NCBI GenBank assembly: GCA_014381825.1
Contig: JACNKX010000045.1
Location: 1 to 41,109 of the forward strand
From: Planctomycetota bacterium
GTDB taxonomy: Bacteria; Planctomycetota; Planctomycetia; Pirellulales; Pirellulaceae
Direction: 5' to 3'
Length of the DNA: 41,109 bases
A model generated the notes under the pieces. That model was given only the letters and a program-made list of their open reading frames with translations, ran no database searches and was not told the origin of the DNA. Each line of letters begins with the position of its first letter. Positions within the stretch are counted from its first letter, which is position 1. Positions 14,492 to 23,236 of the stretch are shown here, piece after piece. The position numbers were made by a program, and so were the translations under genes.

Positions 14492-14986
14492 ATGGAAGCC
14501 GACCAACTCAGATTCATTCTGCAAGAACTGCGTTTTTCCGCGGTCTTGCCGGTGGAAGGACTTGGTCGCTTGGCCGAGGAATCGACCGTCAGACGCGTGG
14601 CTGCTGGCGAAGTCGTTTTTCGCGACGGCAGTACGAACAACAATCTTTATCTCATTCGGAGCGGTCGCTTGGCATTGGAGATGAACGTGCCTGGGCGTGG
14701 TGCCGTTCGGATTCTCACACTCGGCGCAGGCGAAATGGTTGGCTGGTCGGCCTTGTTAGGTCAGGGCAAGATGACAGCCGGTGCAATTGCCATTGAAGAT
14801 TCTGACGTCGTTGTAGCGTCTGCAGATCGACTCCGGGAACTGTGCGAAGCGGATCGCGATTTCGGATTCCTTCTCATGCGACAAATGGCGGACGCACTCT
14901 CCAAACGACTCGTTGCGACACGATTGCAACTTTTGGATCTGTTCGCCGATGCTCCGTCATTAATTCCGACCCAACAAGCGGATTGA
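14492..14986 (+). CDS. cyclic-nucleotide-binding domain protein without HTH
   Basis: This is a 164-residue protein made of a single CRP-type beta-roll: LRFSAVLPVEGLGRLAEES, then VAAGEVVFRDGSTNNNLYLI and GRLALEM, a GAGEMVGWSALL phosphate-cassette-like block, and SADRLRELC before a C-helix. The canonical cassette RxA (arginine gripping the cyclic phosphate) is not present: WSALLGQGKMTAGA has no Arg. The cyclic nucleotide site may therefore be non-functional or bind something else. The helix-turn-helix of CRP/FNR proteins is missing, since the chain ends about 25 residues after the C-helix. It lies 5 bases before hydB as the first operon gene, so a role in sensing for, or allosteric control of, the hydrogenase is inferred rather than DNA binding. 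Confidence 0.8.
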   Translation: MEADQLRFILQELRFSAVLPVEGLGRLAEESTVRRVAAGEVVFRDGSTNNNLYLIRSGRLALEMNVPGRGAVRILTLGAGEMVGWSALLGQGKMTAGAIAIEDSDVVVASADRLRELCEADRDFGFLLMRQMADALSKRLVATRLQLLDLFADAPSLIPTQQAD

Positions 14987-14991
14987 GAAGC

Positions 14992-16113
14992 ATGGCCACG
15001 GCAACCGAAATGGGAACGAACGAGCGGTTTCTCACCGAGGCAGCATTCGCACGTATCTTCGAAGTACTAGAGTCACAAGGCTTCACCGTGGTGGGCCCGA
15101 CTATCGACCAGGAAGCGATTGTCTATGATCGAATTCGCTCCGTCGATGACCTGCCACGAGGTTGGACGGACGAGCAGGCACCCGGTCAGTATCGGCTTCA
15201 GCGCCGCGACGACGAGGCGTTGTTTGGCTACGTCGTTGGGCCGCATTCGTGGAAGCGATTTTTGTTTCCTCCTCAGGCGACGGTATCCAAAGCAGACAAA
15301 ACAGAAACTGGTTGGCAGTTTCAGGCAGTCGAACCTGAACCAGCAAAGTTTGCATTCTTAGGTGTGAGAGCTTGCGAGTTGGCAGCGATTCGAGTGCAGG
15401 ATCGCGTTTTTATGCCCGGACCGTACGTCGATCCGATCTATCAACAGCGGCGCGATAACGCGTTGCTTATTGCCGTGAACTGCACACAAGCGGCACGGAC
15501 TTGCTTCTGCACGTCGATGGAAACGGGACCGAAGTGTACGAGTGGGTATGACCTAGCCCTGACAGAAATCGCCAACGGCTTCATCATCGAAGCGGCCACC
15601 GCCGAGGGAGCGGAAATACTGTCGGCATTGGAAAGCGATGATGCTTCGATCCAGCAGCGACAAGCTGGACAAACGGCTAGACAACAAGCTGTTGACCAGA
15701 TCGAACGGCGGATGGACACGACCGACATCCGTGATCTGTTCCTGTCTAACTTAGAACATCCACGTTGGGACGATGTTGCCTCCCGCTGTTTGTCCTGCAC
15801 CAATTGCACGATGGTCTGCCCAACGTGTTTTTGCAGTTCCGTGGAAGAAGTCAGTGATCTCACGGGCGACCACGTCGAGCGGCAGCGGCAATGGGACTCG
15901 TGCTTTAACGTCGATTTCAGTTACATGAACGGTGGCAACGTCCGAGACAACACTCGTTCACGCTATCGCCAATGGCTGACTCACAAACTAGCATCGTGGA
16001 TTGATCAATTCGGCAGCTCAGGATGCGTCGGCTGTGGTCGCTGTATCACGTGGTGTCCGGTTGGAATCGACCTGACGGAAGAGGTGGCTGCCATCCGAGG
16101 GGACGCGACATGA
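14992..16113 (+). CDS. hydB: group 3b [NiFe]-hydrogenase iron-sulfur subunit beta
   Basis: This is a 373-residue cytoplasmic subunit that carries electrons between the flavoprotein and the small subunit. The N-terminal half holds the domain shared with F420-dehydrogenase and anaerobic sulfite reductase A-type proteins (FAFLGVRACELAAIRVQDRVF, residues 120-140; NCTQAARTCFCTS at 163-174). Two [4Fe-4S] clusters are visible: C266-C269-C272-C276 in CLSCTNCTMVCP (with further Cys 279 and 281) and C345-C348-C351-C355 in CVGCGRCITWCP. The start at 14992 was chosen over longer frames because it follows AGAAG and leaves the family-length protein. It overlaps hydG by 4 bases (ATGA). Confidence 0.93.
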   Translation: MATATEMGTNERFLTEAAFARIFEVLESQGFTVVGPTIDQEAIVYDRIRSVDDLPRGWTDEQAPGQYRLQRRDDEALFGYVVGPHSWKRFLFPPQATVSKADKTETGWQFQAVEPEPAKFAFLGVRACELAAIRVQDRVFMPGPYVDPIYQQRRDNALLIAVNCTQAARTCFCTSMETGPKCTSGYDLALTEIANGFIIEAATAEGAEILSALESDDASIQQRQAGQTARQQAVDQIERRMDTTDIRDLFLSNLEHPRWDDVASRCLSCTNCTMVCPTCFCSSVEEVSDLTGDHVERQRQWDSCFNVDFSYMNGGNVRDNTRSRYRQWLTHKLASWIDQFGSSGCVGCGRCITWCPVGIDLTEEVAAIRGDAT

Positions 16114-16985
16114 GTGATGGGTATGCCTCTCGAATGCCCACGCCTGAGGCTGCAGCGCGCCCTTGGCAAACGCACACCGTGGCGATCCGCGACGTCCGTC
16201 GCGAAGTCGAGGGTGTCTCGACGTACGATTTGGCCTTTCTCGATGACACAGTGCGCGAGGCGTACCGTTTCGCTCCTGGTCAATTCAACATGTTGTACTT
16301 GCCGGGCGCGGGCGAAATTGCCATCTCGGTCAGCGATGACCCAAGGAACACCGAAGCCTACGGACACACCATCCGCGTCGCTGGAAACGTAACGCGAACA
16401 TTAGCCGGGCTAGGAGTTGGCGAAACGCTCGGTTTGCGCGGGCCGTTCGGTACAAGTTGGCCATTGTCGGAATGCATTGGCCGCGATGTCGTCATCGTTT
16501 GTGGCGGCATCGGACTAGCCCCTTTGCGGCCCGCAATTTGTACGCTGTTGCAAGATCGCCAGCAATTCGGGCGGCTCAATCTACTGTACGGTGCCCGTTC
16601 ATCCGACACTTTGCTTTTTGAACGCGAGTACGACGACTGGTCGCGGCAAGGTATGGATGTCCAAACGACCGTCGATCGGTCTTCGCCGGGCTGGTTGGGA
16701 AACGTCGGCGTCGTCACGCTGTTGTTGGATCAGCTGCCTTCATTCGACCCTCACAACACCGTGTTAATGTGCTGCGGTCCGGAAGTGATGATGAAGTTCA
16801 CCGTCATGGCGGCGCTAAATAGTGGCTTGTCAGAGCAGCAGATTTGGGTTTCGATGGAGCGCAACATGCAATGTGCAGTCGGCTTGTGCGGACACTGTCA
16901 ATTAGGCCCGACGTTCATTTGCAAGGACGGGCCCGTGTTTCGCTACGACAAGATCGCTCCGTTCATTGACGTCGAGGGACTGTGA
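16110..16985 (+). CDS. hydG: group 3b [NiFe]-hydrogenase FAD/NAD(P)-binding subunit gamma
   Basis: This is a 291-residue subunit of the ferredoxin-NADP reductase superfamily that exchanges electrons with NAD(P)H. It has the FAD segment YRFAPGQFNMLYLP (residues 52-65), the NAD(P)-binding glycine loop VCGGIGLAPLRP (130-141), MCCGPEVMMKF (220-230), and a C-terminal [2Fe-2S] site C255-C260-C263-C271 in CAVGLCGHCQLGPTFIC. This matches the gamma subunit of sulfhydrogenases and the PyrK/DHOD electron-transfer family. I chose the ATG at 16110, which overlaps the hydB stop as ATGA; a longer in-frame start at 16023 would lie inside hydB. The stop overlaps the hydD start (TGATG). Confidence 0.93.
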   Translation: MSDGYASRMPTPEAAARPWQTHTVAIRDVRREVEGVSTYDLAFLDDTVREAYRFAPGQFNMLYLPGAGEIAISVSDDPRNTEAYGHTIRVAGNVTRTLAGLGVGETLGLRGPFGTSWPLSECIGRDVVIVCGGIGLAPLRPAICTLLQDRQQFGRLNLLYGARSSDTLLFEREYDDWSRQGMDVQTTVDRSSPGWLGNVGVVTLLLDQLPSFDPHNTVLMCCGPEVMMKFTVMAALNSGLSEQQIWVSMERNMQCAVGLCGHCQLGPTFICKDGPVFRYDKIAPFIDVEGL

Positions 16986-17776
16986 TGAGCAGCAAACCAA
17001 CGCTTGGCGTGTTCAAGTTCGCTTCGTGCGACGGTTGCCAACTTTCGCTGCTGGCTGCGGAAGATCATCTGCTGGGCGTCGCCGCCGAGGTTGAGATCGC
17101 TTACTTTCTCGAGGCAACAAGCCACATCCAGCCAGGGCCCTATGACATTGCCTTAATCGAAGGCTCGATCATTACAAGCCACGACGCTGAACGCATCCAG
17201 CAGATTCGCCGTGACTCCAAGTTTCTGATCACGATTGGTGCGTGTGCCACTTCGGGCGGTATCCAGGCGCTGCGTAACTGGGCGGACTGTAACGAGTTTG
17301 TGCGGTCAGTCTACGCGACTCCGGATTATATCTCGACACTGGCTACGTCAACGGCGATTGCCGACCATGTTCAAGTGGACTTTGAATTGCGTGGCTGCCC
17401 GATCAACCAGTATCAATTGATTGAAGTGATTCAGTCGGTTTTGGCTGGGCGCCGTCCACGAACGCCCGTTCACAGCGTTTGTCTCGACTGCAAACGACGC
17501 GGCACCGTCTGCGTGATGGTTGCGCAAGGCACTACATGTTTAGGACCGGTGACGCAGGCAGGCTGCGGTGCGATTTGTCCGACATACAATCGAGGCTGTT
17601 ACGGGTGTTACGGACCGGCGGCACAACCGAATCTCGTGAGCCTTACCGGCCAGTTCGAATCGAGCGGCGTACCGCGTGAGCAAGTCGTCGATAGTCTCCG
17701 CAACTTCAACGGATACGCACCAGAATTTCGTGCGGAGAGTGAACGCCTTGAGGCATCCAGGGAGTCGACAACGTGA
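16985..17776 (+). CDS. hydD: group 3b [NiFe]-hydrogenase small subunit delta
   Basis: This is a 263-residue protein of the NADH:ubiquinone oxidoreductase 20 kDa-like family. The proximal-cluster cysteines are visible in FKFASCDGCQLSLL, in IGACATSGGIQ and in RGCPINQYQLIE, and further cysteines for the medial and distal clusters lie in CLDCKRRGTVCVMV, GCGAICPTYNRGCYGCYG. It lacks the Tat signal of respiratory uptake hydrogenase small subunits, so the enzyme is cytoplasmic. It pairs with the large subunit encoded next. A GTG at 16982 is in frame one codon earlier, but ATG 16985 overlapping the hydG stop is the usual arrangement. Confidence 0.94.
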   Translation: MSSKPTLGVFKFASCDGCQLSLLAAEDHLLGVAAEVEIAYFLEATSHIQPGPYDIALIEGSIITSHDAERIQQIRRDSKFLITIGACATSGGIQALRNWADCNEFVRSVYATPDYISTLATSTAIADHVQVDFELRGCPINQYQLIEVIQSVLAGRRPRTPVHSVCLDCKRRGTVCVMVAQGTTCLGPVTQAGCGAICPTYNRGCYGCYGPAAQPNLVSLTGQFESSGVPREQVVDSLRNFNGYAPEFRAESERLEASRESTT

Positions 17777-19065
17777 CCGAGCGTACCATCAAAGTCACCG
17801 CTCTGACTCGTGTTGAAGGCGAAGGCGGCCTCTACATAAAGATGCAGGGCGACGCTGTGGAAGATATCCGGTTGGAGATCTATGAGCCGCCGAGGCTGTT
17901 CGAAGCGTTGCTCCGCGGGCGGGCTTTGGAGGAAGTACCTGATATCACCGCTCGAATCTGCGGTATCTGCCCCGTCGCGTACCAGATGAGCAGCGTTCAT
18001 GCGCTCGAAGCCGCGTTAGACGTCACGATCACTCCAGAGATTCGTCAGTTGCGGCGGCTGCTCTATTGTGGCGAATGGATCGAGAGTCATGCACTTCACG
18101 TGTATCTGCTAAATGCTCCCGACTTCTTGGGTTTTGAAAGCGGCTTGGAGATGGCCGAGCAGTTCCCCGACGAAGTCAACCGTGGCCTCCGCATGAAAAA
18201 ACACGGCAACCAGCTTTTGGAGGTACTCGGCGGTCGTGCAATACATCCCATTAACGTTGCCGTTGGTGGCTTCTATCGTGCGCCGCGCCGCGACAATCTG
18301 CAGACGCTGATCGCCGATTTCGAGTGGGGCCTAGAAGCGGCAATTGAAACGACACGTTGGGTTGCCGGATTCAATTATCCGGATTTTACGTGTGACTACC
18401 AACTTGTTTCTCTCTCTCACGACGAAGAATATCCGATGAACGAAGGTCGCATCGCGACTAGCATCGGCGAGTCGATCGCAGTGGCCGACTATGAGAGCGA
18501 GTTTGAAGAGCGGCACGTCGAACATTCAACGGCTTTGCATTCATTGCGAAAGAAAACAGGCGAAACGTATCTCACGGGTCCACTGGCGCGCGTCAGCTTA
18601 AACTTCGATCGTCTCTCCTCGACAGCGCGAGCGATTGCTGCTGAAATTGACATGGCTTGGCCATGCTTCAACCCGTTCCAAAGTATCATCGCTCGTGGTT
18701 TGGAATTGATACACGTGTATGAAGAGGCGCTCGATATCATGCGAGACTATAGCCCCCCTCGGCCGCCTCGCATTGAATACTCGTATCAGGCTGGCGAGAG
18801 TTGCGCCGCAACCGAAGCGCCTCGAGGATTGCTCTATCACCGCTACGTCGTCGATGCGGACGGCAAAGTCGGCGACGCTACAATCATTCCACCCACGTCG
18901 CAAAACCAAGCGCAGATCGAATCCGACCTGCGAGACTGGGTGCCCTACGCTCTAAGTGATGACGAAGCGGCAACATCGCGTCGACTCGAAAACCTAGTTC
19001 GTTGTTACGACCCCTGCATCAGTTGCTCGACGCACTTCTTGAAAGTAAAGATCGAACGAACATGA
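17773..19065 (+). CDS. hydA: group 3b [NiFe]-hydrogenase large (catalytic) subunit alpha
   Basis: This is a 430-residue subunit carrying the Ni-Fe(CN)2CO site that cleaves or makes H2. The L1 motif RICGICPVAYQMSSVHALEAA gives C63 and C66. The L2 motif DPCISCSTHF gives C415 and C418, followed by H421, after which the maturation protease is expected to remove a short tail (about nine residues). The length and the motifs, together with hydB and hydG, identify group 3b (sulfhydrogenase, NADPH-linked). The start is a GTG at 17773 overlapping the hydD stop (GTGA); no ATG lies in a better position. The stop overlaps the protease start. Group 3b enzymes are usually reversible and relatively oxygen-tolerant; whether this one makes or consumes H2 cannot be read here. 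Confidence 0.95.
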   Translation: MTERTIKVTALTRVEGEGGLYIKMQGDAVEDIRLEIYEPPRLFEALLRGRALEEVPDITARICGICPVAYQMSSVHALEAALDVTITPEIRQLRRLLYCGEWIESHALHVYLLNAPDFLGFESGLEMAEQFPDEVNRGLRMKKHGNQLLEVLGGRAIHPINVAVGGFYRAPRRDNLQTLIADFEWGLEAAIETTRWVAGFNYPDFTCDYQLVSLSHDEEYPMNEGRIATSIGESIAVADYESEFEERHVEHSTALHSLRKKTGETYLTGPLARVSLNFDRLSSTARAIAAEIDMAWPCFNPFQSIIARGLELIHVYEEALDIMRDYSPPRPPRIEYSYQAGESCAATEAPRGLLYHRYVVDADGKVGDATIIPPTSQNQAQIESDLRDWVPYALSDDEAATSRRLENLVRCYDPCISCSTHFLKVKIERT

Positions 19066-19553
19066 GCGTCAAACGAATACTCATCGTCGGTATCGGTAGC
19101 GCTCACGGCGACGATCGAATCGGTTGGCTGGTTGCAGATCGCCTTGTTGCGATGGTGGAATCGGAGAACGTCGAAGTGCGGCACGCGAAATCACCCATCG
19201 ACTTGCTCGATTGGCTTGCAGGTGTCGAACGATTGGTGATATGCGACGCGTGCCGCGGTCTGGGTCGCGTTGGCGAGATGCGTCGCTGGGAGTGGCCGAC
19301 GACTGAGTTATCTGCGATCGGCCTGTCCGGCACGCATGGTCTCTCTGTCCCAACAGTACTAAAACTGGCCGATCGCCTTGGGCGTCTACCCGAAGTCGTT
19401 GTCGTCTGGGCCATTGAAGGTGCAGGAAGAGGTACTTCCGGACTCTTGTCAACAGAACTCACCCAAGCGCTGCCAGAACTGGTCAGCCAAATCGTTGGCG
19501 AACTGAACGAGCCTCCTCTGTTAGAAACTAACACATGCACGAACAGTCGTTAA
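19062..19553 (+). CDS. hydrogenase maturation protease (HyaD/HycI family)
   Basis: This is a 163-residue endopeptidase that removes the C-terminal extension of the large subunit once Ni is inserted. It begins RILIVGIGSAHGDDRIGWLV, where G-x-G and D are the family signature; D17 of DDRIGW is the first Ni ligand. Then VICDACRGLG holds the second acidic position, and GLSGTHGLS supplies the histidine ligand. The chain is of normal length. It overlaps the hydA stop by 4 bases (ATGA) and the hypA start lies within its last 19 bases, so translation is coupled to both. The specific name depends on the nomenclature for the group 3b protease, so no symbol is given. Confidence 0.88.
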   Translation: MSVKRILIVGIGSAHGDDRIGWLVADRLVAMVESENVEVRHAKSPIDLLDWLAGVERLVICDACRGLGRVGEMRRWEWPTTELSAIGLSGTHGLSVPTVLKLADRLGRLPEVVVVWAIEGAGRGTSGLLSTELTQALPELVSQIVGELNEPPLLETNTCTNSR

Positions 19554-19948
19554 TGAAGACGTTGCTGCGCCAAGTAGACTCGATTCGCTGCGAACACAAT
19601 GCGGATCGCGTGACCGAAGTGCGTGTCGAAGTCGGTCCGCTCTCAGGGGTAGAGCCGATGTTATTGAGTAGCGCGTTTGCACTACTGGCATCCGAGCAGA
19701 CGGTGGCCGGTGCCCGCCTCGTCATTGACAAAGTACCGTTGCTCGCTCATTGCGAAGCATGCGACAAGGAGTTCGAAGTGAACGGCTTCGTTTTTCGATG
19801 CCCCACTTGTCGTGGAAATGTCAAAACGATCAGTGGCGACGAGTTTCATTTACTCAGCGTCTCGCTGTCCGAGGCGAACGCTGAGTTTCGCGACAGCCTC
19901 GATCCGAGTTCTCACAATTGCAGCGACACTCACGAGACCGCGTCATGA
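19535..19948 (+). CDS. hypA: hydrogenase nickel incorporation protein HypA
   Basis: This is a 137-residue metallochaperone that delivers nickel to the hydrogenase large subunit together with HypB. The N-terminal M-H-E (H2 binds Ni) is intact: MHEQSLMKTLL. The zinc site has two CxxC pairs, C73-C76 in HCEACDKEF and C89-C92 in RCPTCRGN. The GPLSGVEPMLLSSAFALL segment is typical of the family. The last 30 residues are a weakly conserved, polar tail with extra His and Cys. It starts inside the protease gene and ends with a 4-base overlap (ATGA) into hypB. Confidence 0.93.
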   Translation: MHEQSLMKTLLRQVDSIRCEHNADRVTEVRVEVGPLSGVEPMLLSSAFALLASEQTVAGARLVIDKVPLLAHCEACDKEFEVNGFVFRCPTCRGNVKTISGDEFHLLSVSLSEANAEFRDSLDPSSHNCSDTHETAS

Positions 19949-20622
19949 CTGGCACAACGAAAACGATTACGATTCGTCGCGACGTCACAGCCAAATCAAA
20001 GGCGGACGCAGCCGTCGAACGCGCACGACTTGCCCGGCGTGGCACATTGGTCGTCAACCTCCTCTCTTCGCCCGGCAGCGGAAAAACGACACTGTTAGAA
20101 GCGACCGCGCGCCGTTTTGCCAGCCAGCACAGCATGGCGGTGCTGGTCGGCGACTTGGAAACCGACCGCGACGCCCGCCGGCTCCGTCCACTGGTGCCGA
20201 CTGCGCAACTCACTACCGGAGGAGCCTGCCATCTGGAATTGCCATTGGTCCGTCGTGGTCTCGAGGCGCTCGGTGATCCGCAGGTGGACTTCTTGTTTAT
20301 CGAGAACGTGGGCAATTTGGTCTGCCCCGCATCGCATGACCTGGGCGAACACTTGCGAGTCGTGCTCGTCAGCACCACCGAGGGCGACGACAAGCCGGGC
20401 AAATACCCAAAAATGTTTCGTACAAGCCATGCCATGATCGTCACCAAATTAGACCTGTTGCCTCACGTTCCGTTTTCTGTCGCAGCGGTCACAGAAGATG
20501 CCAGCCGTATTCAACCCGACTTGGATGTCATGCAAGTCGATGCACTCGACGGCACTGGCATCGAAGAGTGGTGCGAGTATTTGAACGAGGAGCGAGCTAA
20601 ACGACTCGCTAAGTACGAATGA
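19945..20622 (+). CDS. hypB: hydrogenase nickel incorporation GTPase HypB
   Basis: This is a 225-residue SIMIBI GTPase that powers nickel insertion. The P-loop is SSPGSGKTTLLEA (about residues 41-53), switch I carries VGDLETDRDARR, GGACHLE (C95, H96) provides metal ligands, and the ENVGNLVCPA block (120-129) holds the invariant Cys of the dimer-interface metal site. VTKLDLLPHV supplies the guanine-recognising N/TKxD motif, here TKLD instead of NKxD. There is no N-terminal His-rich nickel store, so it is the short form. ATG 19945 overlaps the hypA stop. The stop overlaps the hypF start by 4 bases. Confidence 0.93.
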   Translation: MTGTTKTITIRRDVTAKSKADAAVERARLARRGTLVVNLLSSPGSGKTTLLEATARRFASQHSMAVLVGDLETDRDARRLRPLVPTAQLTTGGACHLELPLVRRGLEALGDPQVDFLFIENVGNLVCPASHDLGEHLRVVLVSTTEGDDKPGKYPKMFRTSHAMIVTKLDLLPHVPFSVAAVTEDASRIQPDLDVMQVDALDGTGIEEWCEYLNEERAKRLAKYE

Positions 20623-22991
20623 CCGCCACGCGCATCTTCACCGAATCTCCTGGAAGAGTCGCGGCAAGGTTGACTTTAATGGGCCGCGTCCAGGGAATCG
20701 GTATGCGCCCAGCGATTGCCCGCCTCGCCCAGCAGAGATCGCTTGTCGGCTACGTCAGCAACACGCATGATGGGGTTGAAGTTCATGTCGAAGGATCTAC
20801 TCGTGACGTTGAGCGGTTTGAGCAAGAGTTGCCGCAGACGTTCCCCGCCGCCGCCAATGTAACTACGCTACGGAAAGTTATCGTCGACCACGAGGGATTC
20901 GACACGTTTGTGGTGGCGAAGAATTCTGATCTGCCGAGCAGCCGCGAAGAACAAGTTGGTGTAGAAACCAATTCGACCTTGTCTGTTCACGTCCCGCCCG
21001 ACGTCGCCGTTTGTAACGAATGCCTAACGGAAGTTCAGGACCGAGTGGATCTCCGCTGCGGATATCCGTTTACGAGTTGTACAAACTGCGGCCCGCGATT
21101 TTCCATCATCGAGCGCATGCCGTATGAACGGGCACAGACAACTATGGCCTCGTTTCCGTTGTGCGTTTATTGTCGAGGTGAATACGGGTCCGTTGATAAC
21201 CGACGTTTTCACTCGCAAATCAATGCTTGCCCAGATTGCGGCCCACAGATCTGGCTACGTGACACCGACAATCGAATCTCGGCTCGCGGTGACAACGCGT
21301 TACGAGCCGCAACCGCCGCCATTCTCGATGGCCAAATCGTCGCTTTGCGAGGAGTCGGTGGATACCAGTTGCTTGTCGACGCGACATCGGACGAGGCCGT
21401 CGAGAGGCTTCGTCTTCGGAAACGCCGCCGAGGTAAGCCGCTAGCCGTGATGGTCAAGGCGATTGGGGAGGCAACGAAGCTCGCACGCCTTGGCGAAATT
21501 GAACGGAACTTGTTGTGCGAGCCTTCAAATCCGATCGTCGTTGTTGAGACTCGTTGTGGCGCGCGCTTGGCAGCATCGGTGACGTCGGGGCTGAATACCA
21601 TCGGAATCATGTTGCCATCCACGCCACTGCACTGGTTGCTGCTCGACGCGATAAAGCGACCTCTCGTTTGCACCAGTGGGAATGTCGAGGGCGATCCGCT
21701 GGTTTACGAACCCGATGCTGCCTTGACACAACTGAGTCAGATCGCCGACGTGTGGTTCGAGCATGATCGTCCAATCGCACAACCGATTGATGACAGCGTC
21801 GTGCGCGTGATGGCTGGGCGGCGCGTCTCGATTCGTTTAGCACGAGGCTACGTACCGCTGCCGCTCGACATTACAACTGACGAACCGTTGATCGCACTCG
21901 GCGGGCATCAGAAGACCTCGCTTGCGCTGAGCAACGGCGTTCAATCTGTGCTGGGGCCGCATTTGGGCGATCTCGATTCGTTGAACTCTCGCCAGCGGTT
22001 TGTGGAACAAGTGAGCGGTCTATCTGAATTGTATGGCATCGACGACTGCAAATTTGTTGGCGACATGCATCCTGAGTATTTCACTTCTCAATGGCAGGGC
22101 GATCAGTTGAATTCCGTCGCACCAGTCCAACATCATCATGCACACATCGCGGCAGGTGTGTGTGAACAAGGCTGGCAAGATCGACAAGTGCTCGGTGTCT
22201 CGTTTGACGGAACCGGCTATGGCACGGACGGGACAATCTGGGGCGGGGAGTTCTTACTTGCCACAACAACTGGCTTCGAGCGCGTCGGCTGTCTACGACC
22301 CTTCGCGCTAGCGGGCGGAGAGCGAGCCGTGCGCCAACCATGGCGAGTCGCAGTGGCCCTGGTCCGTGACGCTCTCGGCAATGAAGAAGCCTCGCGTCTT
22401 AGGTTTGATTCGGGCGATGCTAAATCGCTCGTGCCCTTCTTGAACCGGCCCCACTTATCGCCCGTCACGACCAGCGCCGGTCGATTATTCGACGGCGTAG
22501 CAGCGTTGATTCTAGGGATCGAAGAATCGCAATTCGAAGGCCAAGCCGCGATGTTTCTTGAAGCCGCTTGCGATGAGCGGATTGGTGACTCGTCTCCTAT
22601 GCTGAAGCGCCAGAACGGGTCGGACGGATATAGCATTCCAATTCACGAAACCCAGCCGAAACAGCTGGATTGGCGTCGGCTCGTGCGGCAAGTGTTGCGA
22701 GATCGAGCGGCCGGCGTGTCGTCATGCGTCATGGCGATGCGATTTCATCGGGGACTCGCGAATGCGATCTTTGACTTTTGCGGCAATTATTCACCGCTGC
22801 CCGTCGTACTGGGAGGCGGAGTGTTTCAGAATCGAGTGCTGCTAGAACTCTTGGCCGAGCGATTTGCCGGGACCGCTCAGCTACTTGGTCTTCCCGGATT
22901 GATCCCGCCCAACGATGGTGGACTTGCCGCAGGACAGTTGGCTGTCGCCGCAGCACGGGCGAGACAAGGGAGAACGAGTTCATGTGTCTAG
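20619..22991 (+). CDS. hypF: carbamoyltransferase HypF
   Basis: This is a 790-residue enzyme that makes the cyanide ligands by transferring a carbamoyl group from carbamoyl phosphate, through carbamoyl-AMP, to HypE. Domains in order: acylphosphatase (MGRVQGIGMRPAIAR, about residues 21-35), a double zinc finger (CNECLTEVQD, CTNCGPRFS, CVYCRGEYG, CPDCGP; about 131-207), a YrdC-like domain (about 215-400, including KRRRGKPLAVMVK) and a Kae1-like carbamoyltransferase (about 430-790, with VQHHHAHIAAG and GGGVFQNRVLLE). In the acylphosphatase loop G-x-V-Q-G-V-G-F is varied to GRVQGIGM, with the catalytic R kept. The length is normal for the family. It overlaps hypB upstream and hypC downstream. Confidence 0.94.
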   Translation: MTATRIFTESPGRVAARLTLMGRVQGIGMRPAIARLAQQRSLVGYVSNTHDGVEVHVEGSTRDVERFEQELPQTFPAAANVTTLRKVIVDHEGFDTFVVAKNSDLPSSREEQVGVETNSTLSVHVPPDVAVCNECLTEVQDRVDLRCGYPFTSCTNCGPRFSIIERMPYERAQTTMASFPLCVYCRGEYGSVDNRRFHSQINACPDCGPQIWLRDTDNRISARGDNALRAATAAILDGQIVALRGVGGYQLLVDATSDEAVERLRLRKRRRGKPLAVMVKAIGEATKLARLGEIERNLLCEPSNPIVVVETRCGARLAASVTSGLNTIGIMLPSTPLHWLLLDAIKRPLVCTSGNVEGDPLVYEPDAALTQLSQIADVWFEHDRPIAQPIDDSVVRVMAGRRVSIRLARGYVPLPLDITTDEPLIALGGHQKTSLALSNGVQSVLGPHLGDLDSLNSRQRFVEQVSGLSELYGIDDCKFVGDMHPEYFTSQWQGDQLNSVAPVQHHHAHIAAGVCEQGWQDRQVLGVSFDGTGYGTDGTIWGGEFLLATTTGFERVGCLRPFALAGGERAVRQPWRVAVALVRDALGNEEASRLRFDSGDAKSLVPFLNRPHLSPVTTSAGRLFDGVAALILGIEESQFEGQAAMFLEAACDERIGDSSPMLKRQNGSDGYSIPIHETQPKQLDWRRLVRQVLRDRAAGVSSCVMAMRFHRGLANAIFDFCGNYSPLPVVLGGGVFQNRVLLELLAERFAGTAQLLGLPGLIPPNDGGLAAGQLAVAAARARQGRTSSCV

Positions 22992-23236
22992 GCATCCCAG
23001 GACGAATTGTTCGCTGGATTGAGCGTGAAGACCCGCTGGCCCGCGCCGAAGTCGAATTCGACGGGGTGCGGCGGGTGTGCCACATGGCCTGTGTGACAGA
23101 AGCGCAAGAGGGGGACTACGTGATCGTCCATGCTGGAGTGGCGATTAGTCGCGTTGATCCTGAGGAAGCGAAACGGATCTTTGAGGATTTGGCGGCACTC
23201 GGCGGCGACGACGGCTGGAAGCGTGGGCAATCATGA
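22982..23236 (+). CDS. hypC: hydrogenase assembly chaperone HypC
   Basis: This is an 84-residue OB-fold chaperone that carries the Fe(CN)2CO unit with HypD and passes it to the large subunit. The diagnostic start M-C-L-G-I-P-G is present, with the essential C2. The family pattern continues with VEFDGVRRVCHMACV and EEGDYVIVHAGVAISRV-like sequence (QEGDYVIVHAGVAI). The start overlaps the hypF stop by 10 bases and was chosen over longer in-frame starts, since C2 must follow the initiator methionine. It ends with a 4-base overlap into hypD. Confidence 0.94.
   Translation: MCLGIPGRIVRWIEREDPLARAEVEFDGVRRVCHMACVTEAQEGDYVIVHAGVAISRVDPEEAKRIFEDLAALGGDDGWKRGQS

Noticed and set aside
16023-16109. Upstream start for hydG
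   Set aside because: It would lie inside hydB, over the second ferredoxin motif; the ATG at 16110 gives the family length.
19918-19944. Upstream start for hypB
   Set aside because: The ATG at 19945 overlaps the hypA stop as ATGA, the style of the other junctions in this operon.
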